Source: an uncultured Tenacibaculum sp.
GTDB taxonomy: Bacteria > Bacteroidota > Bacteroidia > Flavobacteriales > Flavobacteriaceae
Assembly: GCA_947497895.1 (NCBI GenBank)
Contig: CANMIL010000001.1
Span: 864,377 to 928,376 of the forward strand
DNA length: 64,000 bases
Reading direction: 5' to 3'
Below, one piece after another: positions 37,126 through 47,300 of this stretch (the first letter of the stretch is position 1; each line of letters opens with the position of its first letter). A program made the translations under genes and the position numbers. The notes under the pieces are model-generated. The model saw nothing but the letters and a program-made list of their open reading frames with translations. It ran no database searches and had not been told where the DNA came from.

Positions 37126-37854
37126 ATGAAAAAGACGTTTAAAAGAGCTATTATTCTCATTATTTTAGTAACCCTAAGTCCATTTTTGGTGGATCTCTAT
37201 GTCTTTAGAGGCTACTTTTCGACCGATATTGTCTATTTTCTATCATATCCTCACGAAAGAGAATTGATCGAAACTGAAAACAATAACCTTTCTATAAAAA
37301 TTGATAAAAGTAATGATGATTTCATCTTAACTTTTAAAAATAATTCTATAAAACCATACCTAACATTAACTTATAGATGGAATGTAATATTTGATATAGA
37401 TGATGAGATGTTTCATCAGCATTATCGGATCAAATGCAACTCTAAATTTATAAAAGAAAAATATAACCATTCTGTTTCCTGTGGAACTGGATTAGGTACA
37501 TTTTCCATTAATCCTTATGAAAGTTTTCAATCTAAGATAAGTTATCAGGATTTTTTGAAAGGTTTCGGTATTAATTATTGTCACTACAGAACGACAACAA
37601 ATGATACAATTATGGATGTAATTCATAATAAACCTTTACTTTTTCTGGATGAAAAAAATGATCAATTCAAAGTTTTCAATAGAACCGATTTAACATTAAA
37701 AGATAGCGTTGAGGTTCAACTCTATTTACCCGTTTTTTCTTACGACTATAAAGAAGTCACCTATGTGAAATCCAATTATATTAAACTACCATATTTAGAT
37801 ATTATTGATAATCTAATAACAGAAAAATCCGAAAGCTATAAAAGAATAGATTAA
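37126..37854 (+). CDS. Membrane-anchored protein of unknown function (242 aa)
   Basis: I do not recognise a family. The protein has one N-terminal membrane segment or uncleaved signal (AIILIILVTLSPFLVDLYVF, about 9-28), then a polar beta-rich domain with a Cys pair (IKCNSKF... and SVSCGTGLG). It has its own weak promoter: TATATTCA lies exactly 4 nt before the ATG, so its mRNA may be nearly leaderless. Its stop overlaps the convergent pcm stop by 4 nt. Confidence 0.75.
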   Translation: MKKTFKRAIILIILVTLSPFLVDLYVFRGYFSTDIVYFLSYPHERELIETENNNLSIKIDKSNDDFILTFKNNSIKPYLTLTYRWNVIFDIDDEMFHQHYRIKCNSKFIKEKYNHSVSCGTGLGTFSINPYESFQSKISYQDFLKGFGINYCHYRTTTNDTIMDVIHNKPLLFLDEKNDQFKVFNRTDLTLKDSVEVQLYLPVFSYDYKEVTYVKSNYIKLPYLDIIDNLITEKSESYKRID

Positions 37855-38492
37855 TTCCTCTCCTTTAACATGGGTACAAATCGAAAGTCACCTAGCTCGT
37901 GCTTTTCAAATTCTTTAGGTGATTTTCTAATAAACAAGGTCATAACTTGCTCTCCTTTACCCACTGGAATTAACAACCTACCTCCTACTTTTATTTGTGC
38001 TAATAAGGCCTTTGGAACAAAAGGAGCACCAGCAGTAACAATAATTTTATCAAAAGGCGCTTGCACAGGCAATCCTTTATATCCATCCCCGAAAATAAAT
38101 CGTTTCGGTCGATACCCTAATTTAGGAAGGAAATTAGAAGTCTTCTTGAACAATTCATGCTGGCGTTCAATCGAGTACACATCTGCTTTTAATTCCAATA
38201 AAACAGCCGTTTGATACCCTGAACCCGTTCCTATTTCAAGAACTTTATCGCCTTCTTGCACTTCTAATACTTGTGATTGAAAAGCCACTGTATAAGGATG
38301 GGAAATGGTTTGATCTGCCGCTATTGGAAATGCCTTATCTTGGTATGCGTGCTCTTCGAAACTACTATCAATAAACAAATGACGAGGAATTTTTCTAACA
38401 GCATTTAATACTTTAGTGTCAAAAATTCCCTTTGCTTCTAGCGTTGCCGCTAATTGATTTCTCAGTCCTTGATGTTTAGTAGTGTCTCTCAC
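37851..38492 (-). CDS. pcm: Protein-L-isoaspartate O-methyltransferase
   Basis: This 213-aa SAM-dependent enzyme methylates L-isoaspartyl residues so that damaged proteins can return to normal aspartate. AADQTISHPYTVAFQ (58-72), the SAM motif EIGTGSGYQTAVL (86-98) and DKIIVTAGAPFVP are the family hallmarks. The length and order are typical. It is transcribed from its own promoter, back to back with the oxidoreductase operon, and overlaps the convergent gene by 4 nt at the 3' end. Confidence 0.95.
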   Translation of the reverse strand: MRDTTKHQGLRNQLAATLEAKGIFDTKVLNAVRKIPRHLFIDSSFEEHAYQDKAFPIAADQTISHPYTVAFQSQVLEVQEGDKVLEIGTGSGYQTAVLLELKADVYSIERQHELFKKTSNFLPKLGYRPKRFIFGDGYKGLPVQAPFDKIIVTAGAPFVPKALLAQIKVGGRLLIPVGKGEQVMTLFIRKSPKEFEKHELGDFRFVPMLKERN

Positions 38493-38514
38493 GAATGTGC
38501 CAATTTCGGTAGGC

Positions 38515-38522
38515 CAAAAATA
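38515..38522 (-). promoter_or_regulatory. Predicted -7 promoter element for pcm
   Basis: The minus strand reads TATTTTTG, matching TAnnTTTG, 22 nt before the pcm ATG. It lies only 22 nt from the divergent -7 element at 38545. Confidence 0.6.
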
Positions 38523-38544
38523 GCAATAAATATGTTTAAAAGTG

Positions 38545-38552
38545 TATCTTTG
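38545..38552 (+). promoter_or_regulatory. Predicted -7 promoter element for the oxidoreductase operon
   Basis: TATCTTTG matches TAnnTTTG. The predicted leader is about 118 nt and shows no clear hairpin. Confidence 0.6.
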
Positions 38553-38675
38553 TTAGCGTTGATTTTAACAAAATCATTAACTAGAGAATAACACTTTCAT
38601 TACGAGGATTCAACTTTAAATTCTTTTTACAAAAAATAATTTTAGGTTTCTTCAAAATTAAAACGAGAAATAAAC

Positions 38676-39641
38676 ATGTTAAAAGCTGGAGTTTTAGGAG
38701 CGGGGCATTTAGGGAAAATTCACCTGCGTTTATTACAACAATCAAAAAGGTACGAATTGGTTGGTTTTTACGACCCTTTTACTGAAAATGCTGAAAAAGT
38801 AGCAAAAGAGTTCGGATATACCTTGTTCAACTCGGTCGATGAACTTATTGATGCTGTTGATGTTGTTGATATTGTAACTCCAACACTTTCTCATTTTGAA
38901 TGCGCTAAACAAGCCATTGAAAAAGGAAAGCACATATTCATTGAAAAACCTATCACCAATACTTTACAGGAGGCCGAAGCCATTAGAACTTTGGCTAGCC
39001 AAAATCACATCCGCGGACAAGTAGGGCATGTCGAGCGTTTTAATCCTGCATTTACAGCAGTACAAGACATGATCGGAACTCCAATGTTTATCGAAACACA
39101 TCGATTGGCTGAATTCAATCCTCGTGGTACCGATGTACCTGTGGTTTTGGATTTAATGATTCATGATATCGATATTATTTTATCAGTCGTTAAATCGAAA
39201 GTAAAAAACATCAATGCTAGTGGTGTTTCAGTAATTTCTGAAACTCCCGATATTGCCAACGCAAGAATCGAATTTGAAAATGGGTGTGTCGCTAATTTAA
39301 CAGCGAGTAGAATTTCCATGAAAAACATGCGTAAATCACGTTTCTTCCAAAAGGATGCTTACATCTCTGTTGATTTCTTAACGAAAAAATCGGAAGTGGT
39401 AAAAATGAAAGATGCTCCTGAAAAACCGGATGAATTTGCCATGATCTTACAAAATGCTGAAGGTGTTAAAAAGCAGATTTACTTTGACAATCCTAAAATT
39501 GTTCAAAATAACGCTATTCTCGACGAACTAGAATCTTTTGCTGATGCTATTCAAAATGATACCACTCCAATTGTATCGCTTACTCAAGGTACTGAAGCCT
39601 TAAGAGTTGCTCAGCAAATAATAGATTGTTTTGACAACTAA
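38676..39641 (+). CDS. Gfo/Idh/MocA family oxidoreductase
   Basis: This 321-aa NAD(P)-dependent dehydrogenase has the dinucleotide fold GVLGAGHLGKIHL (5-17) and the family EKP motif (90-92) in HIFIEKPITN. The C-terminal half has RLAEFNPRGTDV and VVLDLMIHDIDIIL. Substrates in this family are sugars, inositols or related compounds; the sequence alone does not tell. It is the first gene of an operon with a hydroxyacyl-CoA dehydrogenase and an aminopeptidase P. Confidence 0.93.
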   Translation: MLKAGVLGAGHLGKIHLRLLQQSKRYELVGFYDPFTENAEKVAKEFGYTLFNSVDELIDAVDVVDIVTPTLSHFECAKQAIEKGKHIFIEKPITNTLQEAEAIRTLASQNHIRGQVGHVERFNPAFTAVQDMIGTPMFIETHRLAEFNPRGTDVPVVLDLMIHDIDIILSVVKSKVKNINASGVSVISETPDIANARIEFENGCVANLTASRISMKNMRKSRFFQKDAYISVDFLTKKSEVVKMKDAPEKPDEFAMILQNAEGVKKQIYFDNPKIVQNNAILDELESFADAIQNDTTPIVSLTQGTEALRVAQQIIDCFDN

Positions 39642-39683
39642 ACAGACAAACTAAATATTCAATATAAACAAACGAACAAACAC

Positions 39684-40571
39684 ATGAAAAATATAGCTGT
39701 AATTGGAGCAGGAACTATGGGAAATGGAATTGCTCATACTTTTGCACAATTTGGATACAATGTACACTTAATTGATATTTCTCAAGCTGCTTTAGATAGA
39801 GGGTTAGCAACTATTACCAAGAATTTGGATAGAATGCTTGCTAAAGAAAAAATTACAGAAAATGATAAAAACGATACTCTAAACAACATTACTACTTTCA
39901 CAGAATTAAAAGATGGAGTTAAAAATGTTGAGTTAGTTGTTGAGGCTGCTACTGAAAACGTTGATTTGAAATTGAAAATATTTAAAGATATTGATACATT
40001 TTCAGACGAAAACACCATTTTAGCAACCAATACCTCATCTATTTCTATTACTCAAATTGCCGCTGCTACTAACAGACCTGAAAAAGTAATTGGAATGCAC
40101 TTTATGAATCCTGTGCCAATTATGAAGTTAGTAGAAATTATTAGAGGTTATAATACTACTGACGTAGTAATGGAAACTATTGTTGATTTAACTAAGAAAA
40201 TTAACAAAGTACCTGTTGAAGTAAATGACTATCCTGGTTTTGTTGCAAACCGTATTTTAATGCCAATGATCAATGAATCTATTGAAACATTATACAATGG
40301 TGTTGCTGGTGTTGCTGAAATAGATACTGTAATGAAATTAGGAATGGCACACCCAATGGGACCTTTACAATTAGCAGACTTCATTGGATTAGATGTATGT
40401 TTATCAATTTTAAATGTAATGTACGACGGATTTAAAAACCCTAAATACGCTCCATGTCCATTATTAGTAAATATGGTAATGGCTGGAAAATTAGGAGTTA
40501 AGTCTGGTGAAGGTTTTTACGACTACAGCGAAAGTAGAAAAGCAGAGAAAGTAGCTAAAATGTTTTCTTAA
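39684..40571 (+). CDS. 3-hydroxybutyryl-CoA dehydrogenase
   Basis: This 295-aa enzyme oxidises 3-hydroxyacyl-CoA with NAD(P), probably 3-hydroxybutyryl-CoA. The dinucleotide site is VIGAGTMGNGIAHTFAQFG (5-23), the catalytic HFMNPVPIMKLVEIIRG and the C-terminal domain GFVANRILMPMINE and DTVMKLGMAHPMGPL are intact. Its single C-terminal domain fits the short-chain butyryl-CoA type. Other butyrate or beta-oxidation genes are not adjacent. It follows the Gfo/Idh gene by 42 bp and precedes aminopeptidase P by 10 bp. Confidence 0.94.
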   Translation: MKNIAVIGAGTMGNGIAHTFAQFGYNVHLIDISQAALDRGLATITKNLDRMLAKEKITENDKNDTLNNITTFTELKDGVKNVELVVEAATENVDLKLKIFKDIDTFSDENTILATNTSSISITQIAAATNRPEKVIGMHFMNPVPIMKLVEIIRGYNTTDVVMETIVDLTKKINKVPVEVNDYPGFVANRILMPMINESIETLYNGVAGVAEIDTVMKLGMAHPMGPLQLADFIGLDVCLSILNVMYDGFKNPKYAPCPLLVNMVMAGKLGVKSGEGFYDYSESRKAEKVAKMFS

Positions 40572-40581
40572 TACATACTAC

Positions 40582-42366
40582 ATGATTGCTGAAAGATTAC
40601 AAGCACTAAGAAATTATATGGCATCTAAAAATTTAGATGCCTTTATTATACCCTCTACCGACCCACATCAGTCGGAATATGTAGCGGATCATTGGAAATT
40701 AAGAGCCTATTTTTCTGGTTTCACGGGATCAGCTGGAATTTTAGTCGTAACACAAGACGTTGCTGCTTTATGGACAGATTCGCGTTATTTTTTGCAGTTT
40801 GAAGATGAATGTAAAGATTCGGAAGTTTCACTTTACAAACAATCAATACCGCATGCTCCAGAACATGTAGCTTGGTTATGCGATTCATTGGAAAAAGATG
40901 CAACTATTGGGGTAGATTATAGACAATTTTCAAAATCACAAATCGATTATATTCTAAGTTTTACAACTCCTAAGAGTATAAAACTACAAAATGAACCTCA
41001 TTTCGCTAAAGAAATATGGACCGACAGACCCAATTTACCAAACTTTGAAGTCTCGGTTCACCCTTTAGAATTTTCAGGAGAAACTACAGCTTCGAAACTA
41101 GCAAAAGTTCAAACTGAAATTCAAAAGCAAGAAGCTAATTTTTACTTATTCTCTTCTTTGGATGAAATAGCTTGGCTATTTAATATTCGCTCTCGTGATG
41201 TTGACTTTACACCATTGGTTACAGCATATGCTCTTGTAGGTATTGAGCAAACCATTTTATTCTGTAATACCAGTCGTTTCTCTGAGAATGCAATTGCCGT
41301 TTTTGAAAAACTAAATATTAGCATTAAAGATTACGATTCAATTGCAACCATACTTCCTGAAATAACATCTGGTAAAAGAATTATTACTGATGCTTCAAGT
41401 TTAAACTACGCCTGCTTTGAAGCCGTTAATGGCAAGTTTATTTATCAAAACTCTTTGGTAAAACAACTAAAAGCAATTAAGAATGAAGTGGAAATTGCAG
41501 GTTCTAGAAACTGTATGATCAAAGATGGAGTTGCGCTAACAAAGTTCTTCATATGGTTAGAAAAAGAATTAGCGACTAAAACCATTTCTGAATATAAAAT
41601 AGGAAGAAAATTAGATAGTTTCAGACAACAGCAAGAATACTATACAGGAGAGTCTTTTCCAGCAATTGTTGGATATAAAGGAAATGGTGCAATCATCCAT
41701 TATACCGCTCCTGAAGAAAACTCAGCGGAAGTTTCAAACGAAGGAATTTTGTTAGTTGATAGTGGTGCTCAATACAAAGATGGTACTACGGATATTACTA
41801 GAACGGTTTGGTTGGGAGGAACTCCAAGCGAGAAAGTAAAAACAGCTTACACGGGTGTTTTAAAAGGATATATCGAATTAGATCAATTACAATTTCCAGA
41901 AGGAACTACAGGTGCTCAAATTGATGCCTTTGCTAGAGTTCATTTATGGAAAAAAGGACTAAATTATCCTCATGGTACCGGACATGGAATTGGTAGTTTT
42001 GGAATGGTTCATGAACCTGCTCAAGGGTTTACCACAGGACCAACTACAGAACGTGGTACGACTCCCCACTTACCAAATCAATTGACTACTATTGAACCAG
42101 GATGTTATGTTGCAAATGAATTTGGTATTAGAACCGAAAACATAGTATTGTCAAAAGAGGTAAATACAACAGATTTCGGAACGTTTTTAGGATTTGAAGC
42201 CTTAACACTTTGCTATATCGATACACAGTTGATCAATATTGAAGAACTAAATAATAACGAAAAAGACTGGTTAAACAACTATCACCAGTTAGTATTTGAT
42301 AAGCTCTCTCCTTTGTTAAATAAGGATGAAAAACAATGGTTACAACAAAAATGCAAGGCCATTTAA
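40582..42366 (+). CDS. Xaa-Pro aminopeptidase P family protein
   Basis: This 594-aa M24 metallopeptidase removes N-terminal residues before proline. It has the three-domain layout of the long eukaryote-like APP1 form: two creatinase-N domains (about 5-300) and a pita-bread domain (about 310-530). Metal ligands are in LLVDSGAQYKDGTTDITRT (two Asp), PHGTGHGIGSFG (His), TTIEPGCYV (Glu) and GIRTENIVL (Glu). The C-terminal extension of about 65 residues after the last ligand is also typical of that form. It ends the operon and is followed by a perfect terminator. Confidence 0.94.
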   Translation: MIAERLQALRNYMASKNLDAFIIPSTDPHQSEYVADHWKLRAYFSGFTGSAGILVVTQDVAALWTDSRYFLQFEDECKDSEVSLYKQSIPHAPEHVAWLCDSLEKDATIGVDYRQFSKSQIDYILSFTTPKSIKLQNEPHFAKEIWTDRPNLPNFEVSVHPLEFSGETTASKLAKVQTEIQKQEANFYLFSSLDEIAWLFNIRSRDVDFTPLVTAYALVGIEQTILFCNTSRFSENAIAVFEKLNISIKDYDSIATILPEITSGKRIITDASSLNYACFEAVNGKFIYQNSLVKQLKAIKNEVEIAGSRNCMIKDGVALTKFFIWLEKELATKTISEYKIGRKLDSFRQQQEYYTGESFPAIVGYKGNGAIIHYTAPEENSAEVSNEGILLVDSGAQYKDGTTDITRTVWLGGTPSEKVKTAYTGVLKGYIELDQLQFPEGTTGAQIDAFARVHLWKKGLNYPHGTGHGIGSFGMVHEPAQGFTTGPTTERGTTPHLPNQLTTIEPGCYVANEFGIRTENIVLSKEVNTTDFGTFLGFEALTLCYIDTQLINIEELNNNEKDWLNNYHQLVFDKLSPLLNKDEKQWLQQKCKAI

Positions 42367-42377
42367 AAACAAATATA

Positions 42378-42403
42378 AACCTAGCTTTAAAGCTAGGTTT
42401 TTT
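42378..42403 (+). terminator. Bidirectional terminator after aminopeptidase P
   Basis: AACCTAGCTTT and its complement make a perfect 22-nt palindrome followed by a T run. It touches the stop codon of the convergent 142-aa gene. Confidence 0.88.
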
Positions 42404-42830
42404 ATATTATTTTATAGACTAATACAGCAATAAAAATTAATAGAACCCAAAACAAAATTCCTAGTATTCGTAGTTCTTTGGCTTGTTTGAGTTTCTTATC
42501 AAAGCCATATCCCTTATATCTCTCAAATTCGGACACTGAAAAATCATCATCTCTAAACTCATCGGGATGACCAAAAGTAGGTATAAAAAAAGGCAGTATA
42601 AAAAATGACCACCATTCTTCTTTTGTAAGCGGTTCCTCTTTTCGTTTTTCCCTATTTTTTTGAAATAAACTATATTGAGCTTCCAATTCTTTTCTTTCCT
42701 TGATAGTCAAATCTCTGGCATCTAACTCTTCTCGAGCTTCTCGTTTCAAAGACCTTAATACTGCTGTTTCAATTTGATCTAGTAACTCAATATTAGAATA
42801 CTCTCGGATTGGTTTATTGATATTTTCCAT
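42402..42830 (-). CDS. Hypothetical protein with C-terminal membrane helix (142 aa)
   Basis: I do not recognise this family. The protein is highly charged for the first 60 residues (REAREELDARDLTIKERKEL), has a hydrophobic stretch WWSFFILPFFIPTFGHP (about 68-84) and a C-terminal membrane helix (ILGILFWVLLIFIAVLVYKI). It is the third gene of a minus-strand run led by an HD hydrolase, 12 bp after the secreted protein. Confidence 0.72.
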   Translation of the reverse strand: MENINKPIREYSNIELLDQIETAVLRSLKREAREELDARDLTIKERKELEAQYSLFQKNREKRKEEPLTKEEWWSFFILPFFIPTFGHPDEFRDDDFSVSEFERYKGYGFDKKLKQAKELRILGILFWVLLIFIAVLVYKII

Positions 42831-42842
42831 GAAATAGATTTT

Positions 42843-43634
42843 TTATTTCATTAATTCTATCTGAAATTTTGTTGCTCTAAAAGCCGCTTTCAGTCCTCTT
42901 AATTTCATATCAGATTTATTTTCTTCAAATAAAGTTTCTAAATATTCGACTTGCTTAGGCACACTCGAACTATTTCTTTTAAATATTTGATATTTCAATA
43001 ATATCAAATTCGCCATGATTTTGTCTCTTAAAGACAATTCTTGATTTTTAAGCTCACTTTGAAGAATACCCTCAATCTCACTATCATTATCAGTTAATTC
43101 ATCAAATAAATAGGCATTTGCTAAATCAATTTTGCTCATTTTAGAATAATCATTTTCACTAGACATATCTTTTCTATATGTCATTTTATCACCATTCAAA
43201 AAGTACCATCTTGTGTAAGAATTATTCTTCATATTTATATCCTTTTCAAATTCTTTCCTCTTTACACTCCAATTCGTAAAAGCTATTAATAGTTCAGTAT
43301 CATCATCTTTTTTAAAAGTAGTTACCCTAACTTTATAGTTCCTTTTGGATGGCTTTTCTATTTCAAATTCAATTGGTGTTTTATCTGAAACATACTTTTT
43401 TATTGACTTTAACATAGACGAAACCTCTTTTTCATTGGCATCCAAATAAAGCCCTTCTCTCAAAAACAAATCGATGTATAAATAATGGGTAAGATAAAAA
43501 TCATCCATTTTAAGATATTTTACTTCCTTGGTATTATTGGATACAACATTCAACTTACTTGATTGAGAAAACGAAATGTTAGTTAAAAAAATAAGGATTA
43601 AAGCTAATCTCTTTGATAATTTTTTATTTTTCAT
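42843..43634 (-). CDS. Secreted protein of unknown function (263 aa)
   Basis: No family is recognised. The chosen start gives a signal peptide MKNKKLSKRLALILIFLTNI followed by SFSQ; a start 9 codons upstream (43661) would lie inside the upstream HD gene and add residues before the signal. The mature part is helical and charged, with Lys/Glu-rich C-terminal helices. It begins 4 nt after the HD hydrolase stop, so the two are translationally close. Confidence 0.72.
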   Translation of the reverse strand: MKNKKLSKRLALILIFLTNISFSQSSKLNVVSNNTKEVKYLKMDDFYLTHYLYIDLFLREGLYLDANEKEVSSMLKSIKKYVSDKTPIEFEIEKPSKRNYKVRVTTFKKDDDTELLIAFTNWSVKRKEFEKDINMKNNSYTRWYFLNGDKMTYRKDMSSENDYSKMSKIDLANAYLFDELTDNDSEIEGILQSELKNQELSLRDKIMANLILLKYQIFKRNSSSVPKQVEYLETLFEENKSDMKLRGLKAAFRATKFQIELMK

Positions 43635-43638
43635 AGTT

Positions 43639-44169
43639 CTATATTTTATTATACTCTTCAATCTTTTTCAATAAACGATCATGTAGATATTTATTTTTAC
43701 CCTGTAACTTTTCAGCAATAAGTTTTGCTTCTTCTTTATACGCTTTAATCTTTACAGAATCCCAATAACTCGGAGGTGTTTGTAAATTAGTGATTCTATC
43801 CGCTAATTTTACCAATCCTACCTCTTTAGATAGCTTATTTATTCTATCTAAACTATCAAACATACTTTCCCTTTTTGAAAACAACTCTTTATTTTTTGTC
43901 AATGCCAATACCCCTTGAGCAACATTGTTTCCAAATTCTTGTTTAATTTCTTCATAAGTAGCCGAAGTATCTTCAATCGTATCATGTAAAATTGCCAATT
44001 GAATAGCTAAATCAATATCAAACACCTTTTCATGACAATACGAGGTTAATACTTCCATGGCCACATTCGATATATGTAACAAATAATTAGCTTGACTTCC
44101 AGGAACTTTTTGCTCACTGTGTTTTTCACCAGCAAACTTCATAGCCTTTTGATAAATTTCTTGTGTCAT
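43639..44169 (-). CDS. HD-domain hydrolase, SpoT/MESH1-like
   Basis: This 176-aa protein is a single HD domain of the RelA/SpoT hydrolase type. LLHISNVAMEVL carries the first His, LAILHDTIEDTSATYEEI holds the HDxxED core, and VKLADRITNLQ holds the later Asp and Asn contacts. A lone domain of this size matches small alarmone hydrolases such as MESH1, which remove the 3' diphosphate from (p)ppGpp. No synthetase domain is present. Other nucleotide substrates are possible. It leads a three-gene run. Confidence 0.85.
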   Translation of the reverse strand: MTQEIYQKAMKFAGEKHSEQKVPGSQANYLLHISNVAMEVLTSYCHEKVFDIDLAIQLAILHDTIEDTSATYEEIKQEFGNNVAQGVLALTKNKELFSKRESMFDSLDRINKLSKEVGLVKLADRITNLQTPPSYWDSVKIKAYKEEAKLIAEKLQGKNKYLHDRLLKKIEEYNKI

Positions 44170-44320
44170 AGTTTTATAATTTATCCGATAAAGTTACTCT
44201 TTTAAATTGAAACTAAAATTTACTTTCGTTTCTTCTATGTCCACCTACTTTCAACATAACAAAAGCAAACCCTTGATTTTCTTTAACATATTTTTCACTA
44301 GTTGTTAAAATCTTATTAAT

Positions 44321-44328
44321 TAGCTTTG
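44321..44328 (+). promoter_or_regulatory. Predicted -7 promoter element for the tricorn-like protease gene
   Basis: TAGCTTTG matches TAnnTTTG, with TTG at 44302-44304, 16 nt upstream, as a possible -33 element. The leader is about 25 nt. Confidence 0.65.
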
Positions 44329-44357
44329 GTTATTATACCTTATAAACTAATTTAAAC

Positions 44358-47300
44358 ATGAAAAAAGCTATTGCTATGGCTTGTCTTTTTATGAGTTCTT
44401 TTGCTTTCTCGCAAGGCACAAGACTACTAAGACAACCCACTATTTCAAAAACGGATATTGTTTTTGTATACGCTAACGATTTATGGAAAGTTCCTTTAAA
44501 TGGTGGCGACGCCATTCGCTTAACAAGCGATACAGGTTATGAATTTAATCCTCATTTTTCTAATGATGGTAAAATGATTGCCTTTACCGCTCAGTACGAC
44601 GGGAATACTGACGTATTTGTTATTCCTGCTGATGGTGGTGAACCTAAAAGGTTAACTTACCACCCAAGTGGCGACTTTGTTCAAGGTTGGACACCTGATA
44701 ATAAAATAGTATTCAGATCTTCAAGAGAATCACGACCAACGCAAACAAACAAATTTTATAAGATTTCTGTTGACGGTGGAATGCCTGAAAAAATCAAAGA
44801 TTCTAGAGCTGCCTATGGAGAAATTTCTCCAGATGGGAAATACCTAGCCTATACTCCTTTTACAAGTTGGGATGCTGAATGGAGAAATTACCGAGGTGGT
44901 CAAGCCTATCCTATCTGGATTTTAAATCTGAAAAATGATAACTTAACGTATACTCCACAAAAAGATAAGGAAAGACATCTTGATCCTGTATGGCACAATG
45001 GTGTAGTTTACTATCTTTCTGAAAGAGATTATACAAGTAATATTTGGTCTTATCACATCAACACCAACACTGAGAAACAAATAACATTTCACAAAAAATT
45101 CGATGTTAAAAGTTTAGATGCAAGTGAAAACGGAATTGTATATGAGCAAGGTGGTTACTTACATTTTATCGATCCTTCAACAATGAAATCTAGACAAATC
45201 ACTATTAATGTAAAAGGTGATTTAAACTATTCTAGAGACCGCTGGATGGATGTTTCGGGGAGAAACCTAAGCAATGCCAATATTTCTCCAAAAGGAAAAC
45301 GTGCTATTTTCGAATATAGAGGAGAAATTTTCACAGCTCCTAAAGAAAATGGAACATGGAGAAATATTACCAATACGCCAGGTGTAGCGGATCGCGATCC
45401 TGTTTGGTCTCCAAAAGGAGATAAACTGGCTTGGTTTTCCGATAAAAGTGGAGAATATCAATTAGCTATTGCTGATCAAAATGGAAATGACGTATCTTAC
45501 ATTTCAATACCGAACCCTACATTTTATTTTACACCTGATTGGTCACCTGATGGAAAATATTTAGCGTTTACTGATACTCATTTCAATATTTGGATTGTAA
45601 ACCTTGAAACGAAAAAATCTGAAATTGTTGCGACTGATAATTACGCACATCCAAACAGAACTATGCATCCAAAATGGTCTCCTGATAGCGATTGGATTGT
45701 ATATGCAAAACAGAATGAAAACCATTTCAAATCTATTTTTGCATATCAGGTTAGCTCAAAAAAAACGATTCAACTTACCGATCCAATGGCAGATGCTATC
45801 AGCCCTGTTTGGGATGCCTCAGGGAAATACATCTATACTTTAGCAAGCACCAATTATGGATTAACTTCGGGATGGTTGGATATGAGTTCTTACGATCCGT
45901 CTGTAACTCGTAGTTTGTATGCCATTGTGTTAAACTCAAAAGACAAAGCTCCTAACCTCCCAAAAACAGACGAGGAAGAAATCGAGAAAAAGAAGGACGA
46001 TAAGAAGAAGGATAAAAAGGAAAAGAAAAAAGATAAAAAAGACGCCAAAGATTCCAAAAAGGATAAAGATGATAAAAAGATTAAGGTTGTGATCGATGAA
46101 AAAGGGATCTTAAACCGTGTTGTCCCTTTAAAATTACCTGCTAAGAACTATGTTTCTTTATTAAAAGGACCAAAAGATAAAGTGTTTATCACAGAGTACA
46201 GTGATGAATCTCGATCTTCAATTGTTCATAGTTACGATGTTACCAAACAAAAAGCAACGGAATTTGGGAAAGGCATTAACTCTTTAGCAATATCGCATGA
46301 TTTAAACTCTATTTTATTTTATAAAAAAGGAAGTTGGGGCATTGCTTCTAGCAAATCTCCAATTAAACCTGGGAAAGGTACGGTAAAAACCAACTTTAAA
46401 ATTAAGGTAGATCCGAAAGCGGAAGCTCATCAAATTTTCAAAGAAGGGTGGCGTTTTATGAGAGACTTCTTATATGTAGATAATGTACACGGTGCGCCTT
46501 GGGATGATGTTTATAAATGGTATTCTCCTTGGATTGATCACGTAAGACATAGAACAGATTTAAACTATGTTGTTGATATTATGAGTGGTGAAGTTGCCAT
46601 TGGACATTCATATGTATATGGTGGAGACACTCCTAATATTAAAAGAGTTTCTGTAGGATTGTTAGGTTGTGATTTTGAAAAAGACAAAGGTCTTTATAAA
46701 ATTTCAAAAATATATAAAGGAGAACGTTGGAATCCTTCTATCAAAGCTCCTTTAGGACTTCCTGGTACAGATATTAAAGAAGGTGATTATTTAATTGCAA
46801 TTAACGGAGTTTCTTTAACTGCCGATATGAATCCTTATCAACTGTTAGAGCAAACTGCAAATAGAGAAATTTACATCAAGGTTAATTCTAAGCCAACTGA
46901 AAAAGATGCTAAAGACATCTTAATCAAACCTGTTTCAAACGAAGGTCGATTAAGAACGATTGACTGGATTGAAGGTAATAGGAGAAAAGTTGACGAACTA
47001 TCAAATGGAAAATTGGCTTATGTATATGTACCAAATACTGGTGGTGGTGGATTCACTTCTTTCAATAGATACTATTTTTCTCAGCAAAATAAAAAAGGTG
47101 TTGTTGTCGACGAAAGAAATAACGGTGGAGGAAGCGCCGCCGATTATATGATAGATATTATGGCTAGAGAGCCTTTTGGATACTTCAATAGTAAAGCAAA
47201 TAACAGAAAACCTTGGACCACTCCAATGGCCGGAATTTGGGGACCGAAAGTTATGATTATTAATGAAAGAGCTGGGTCGGGAGGTGATTTACTTCCTTAC

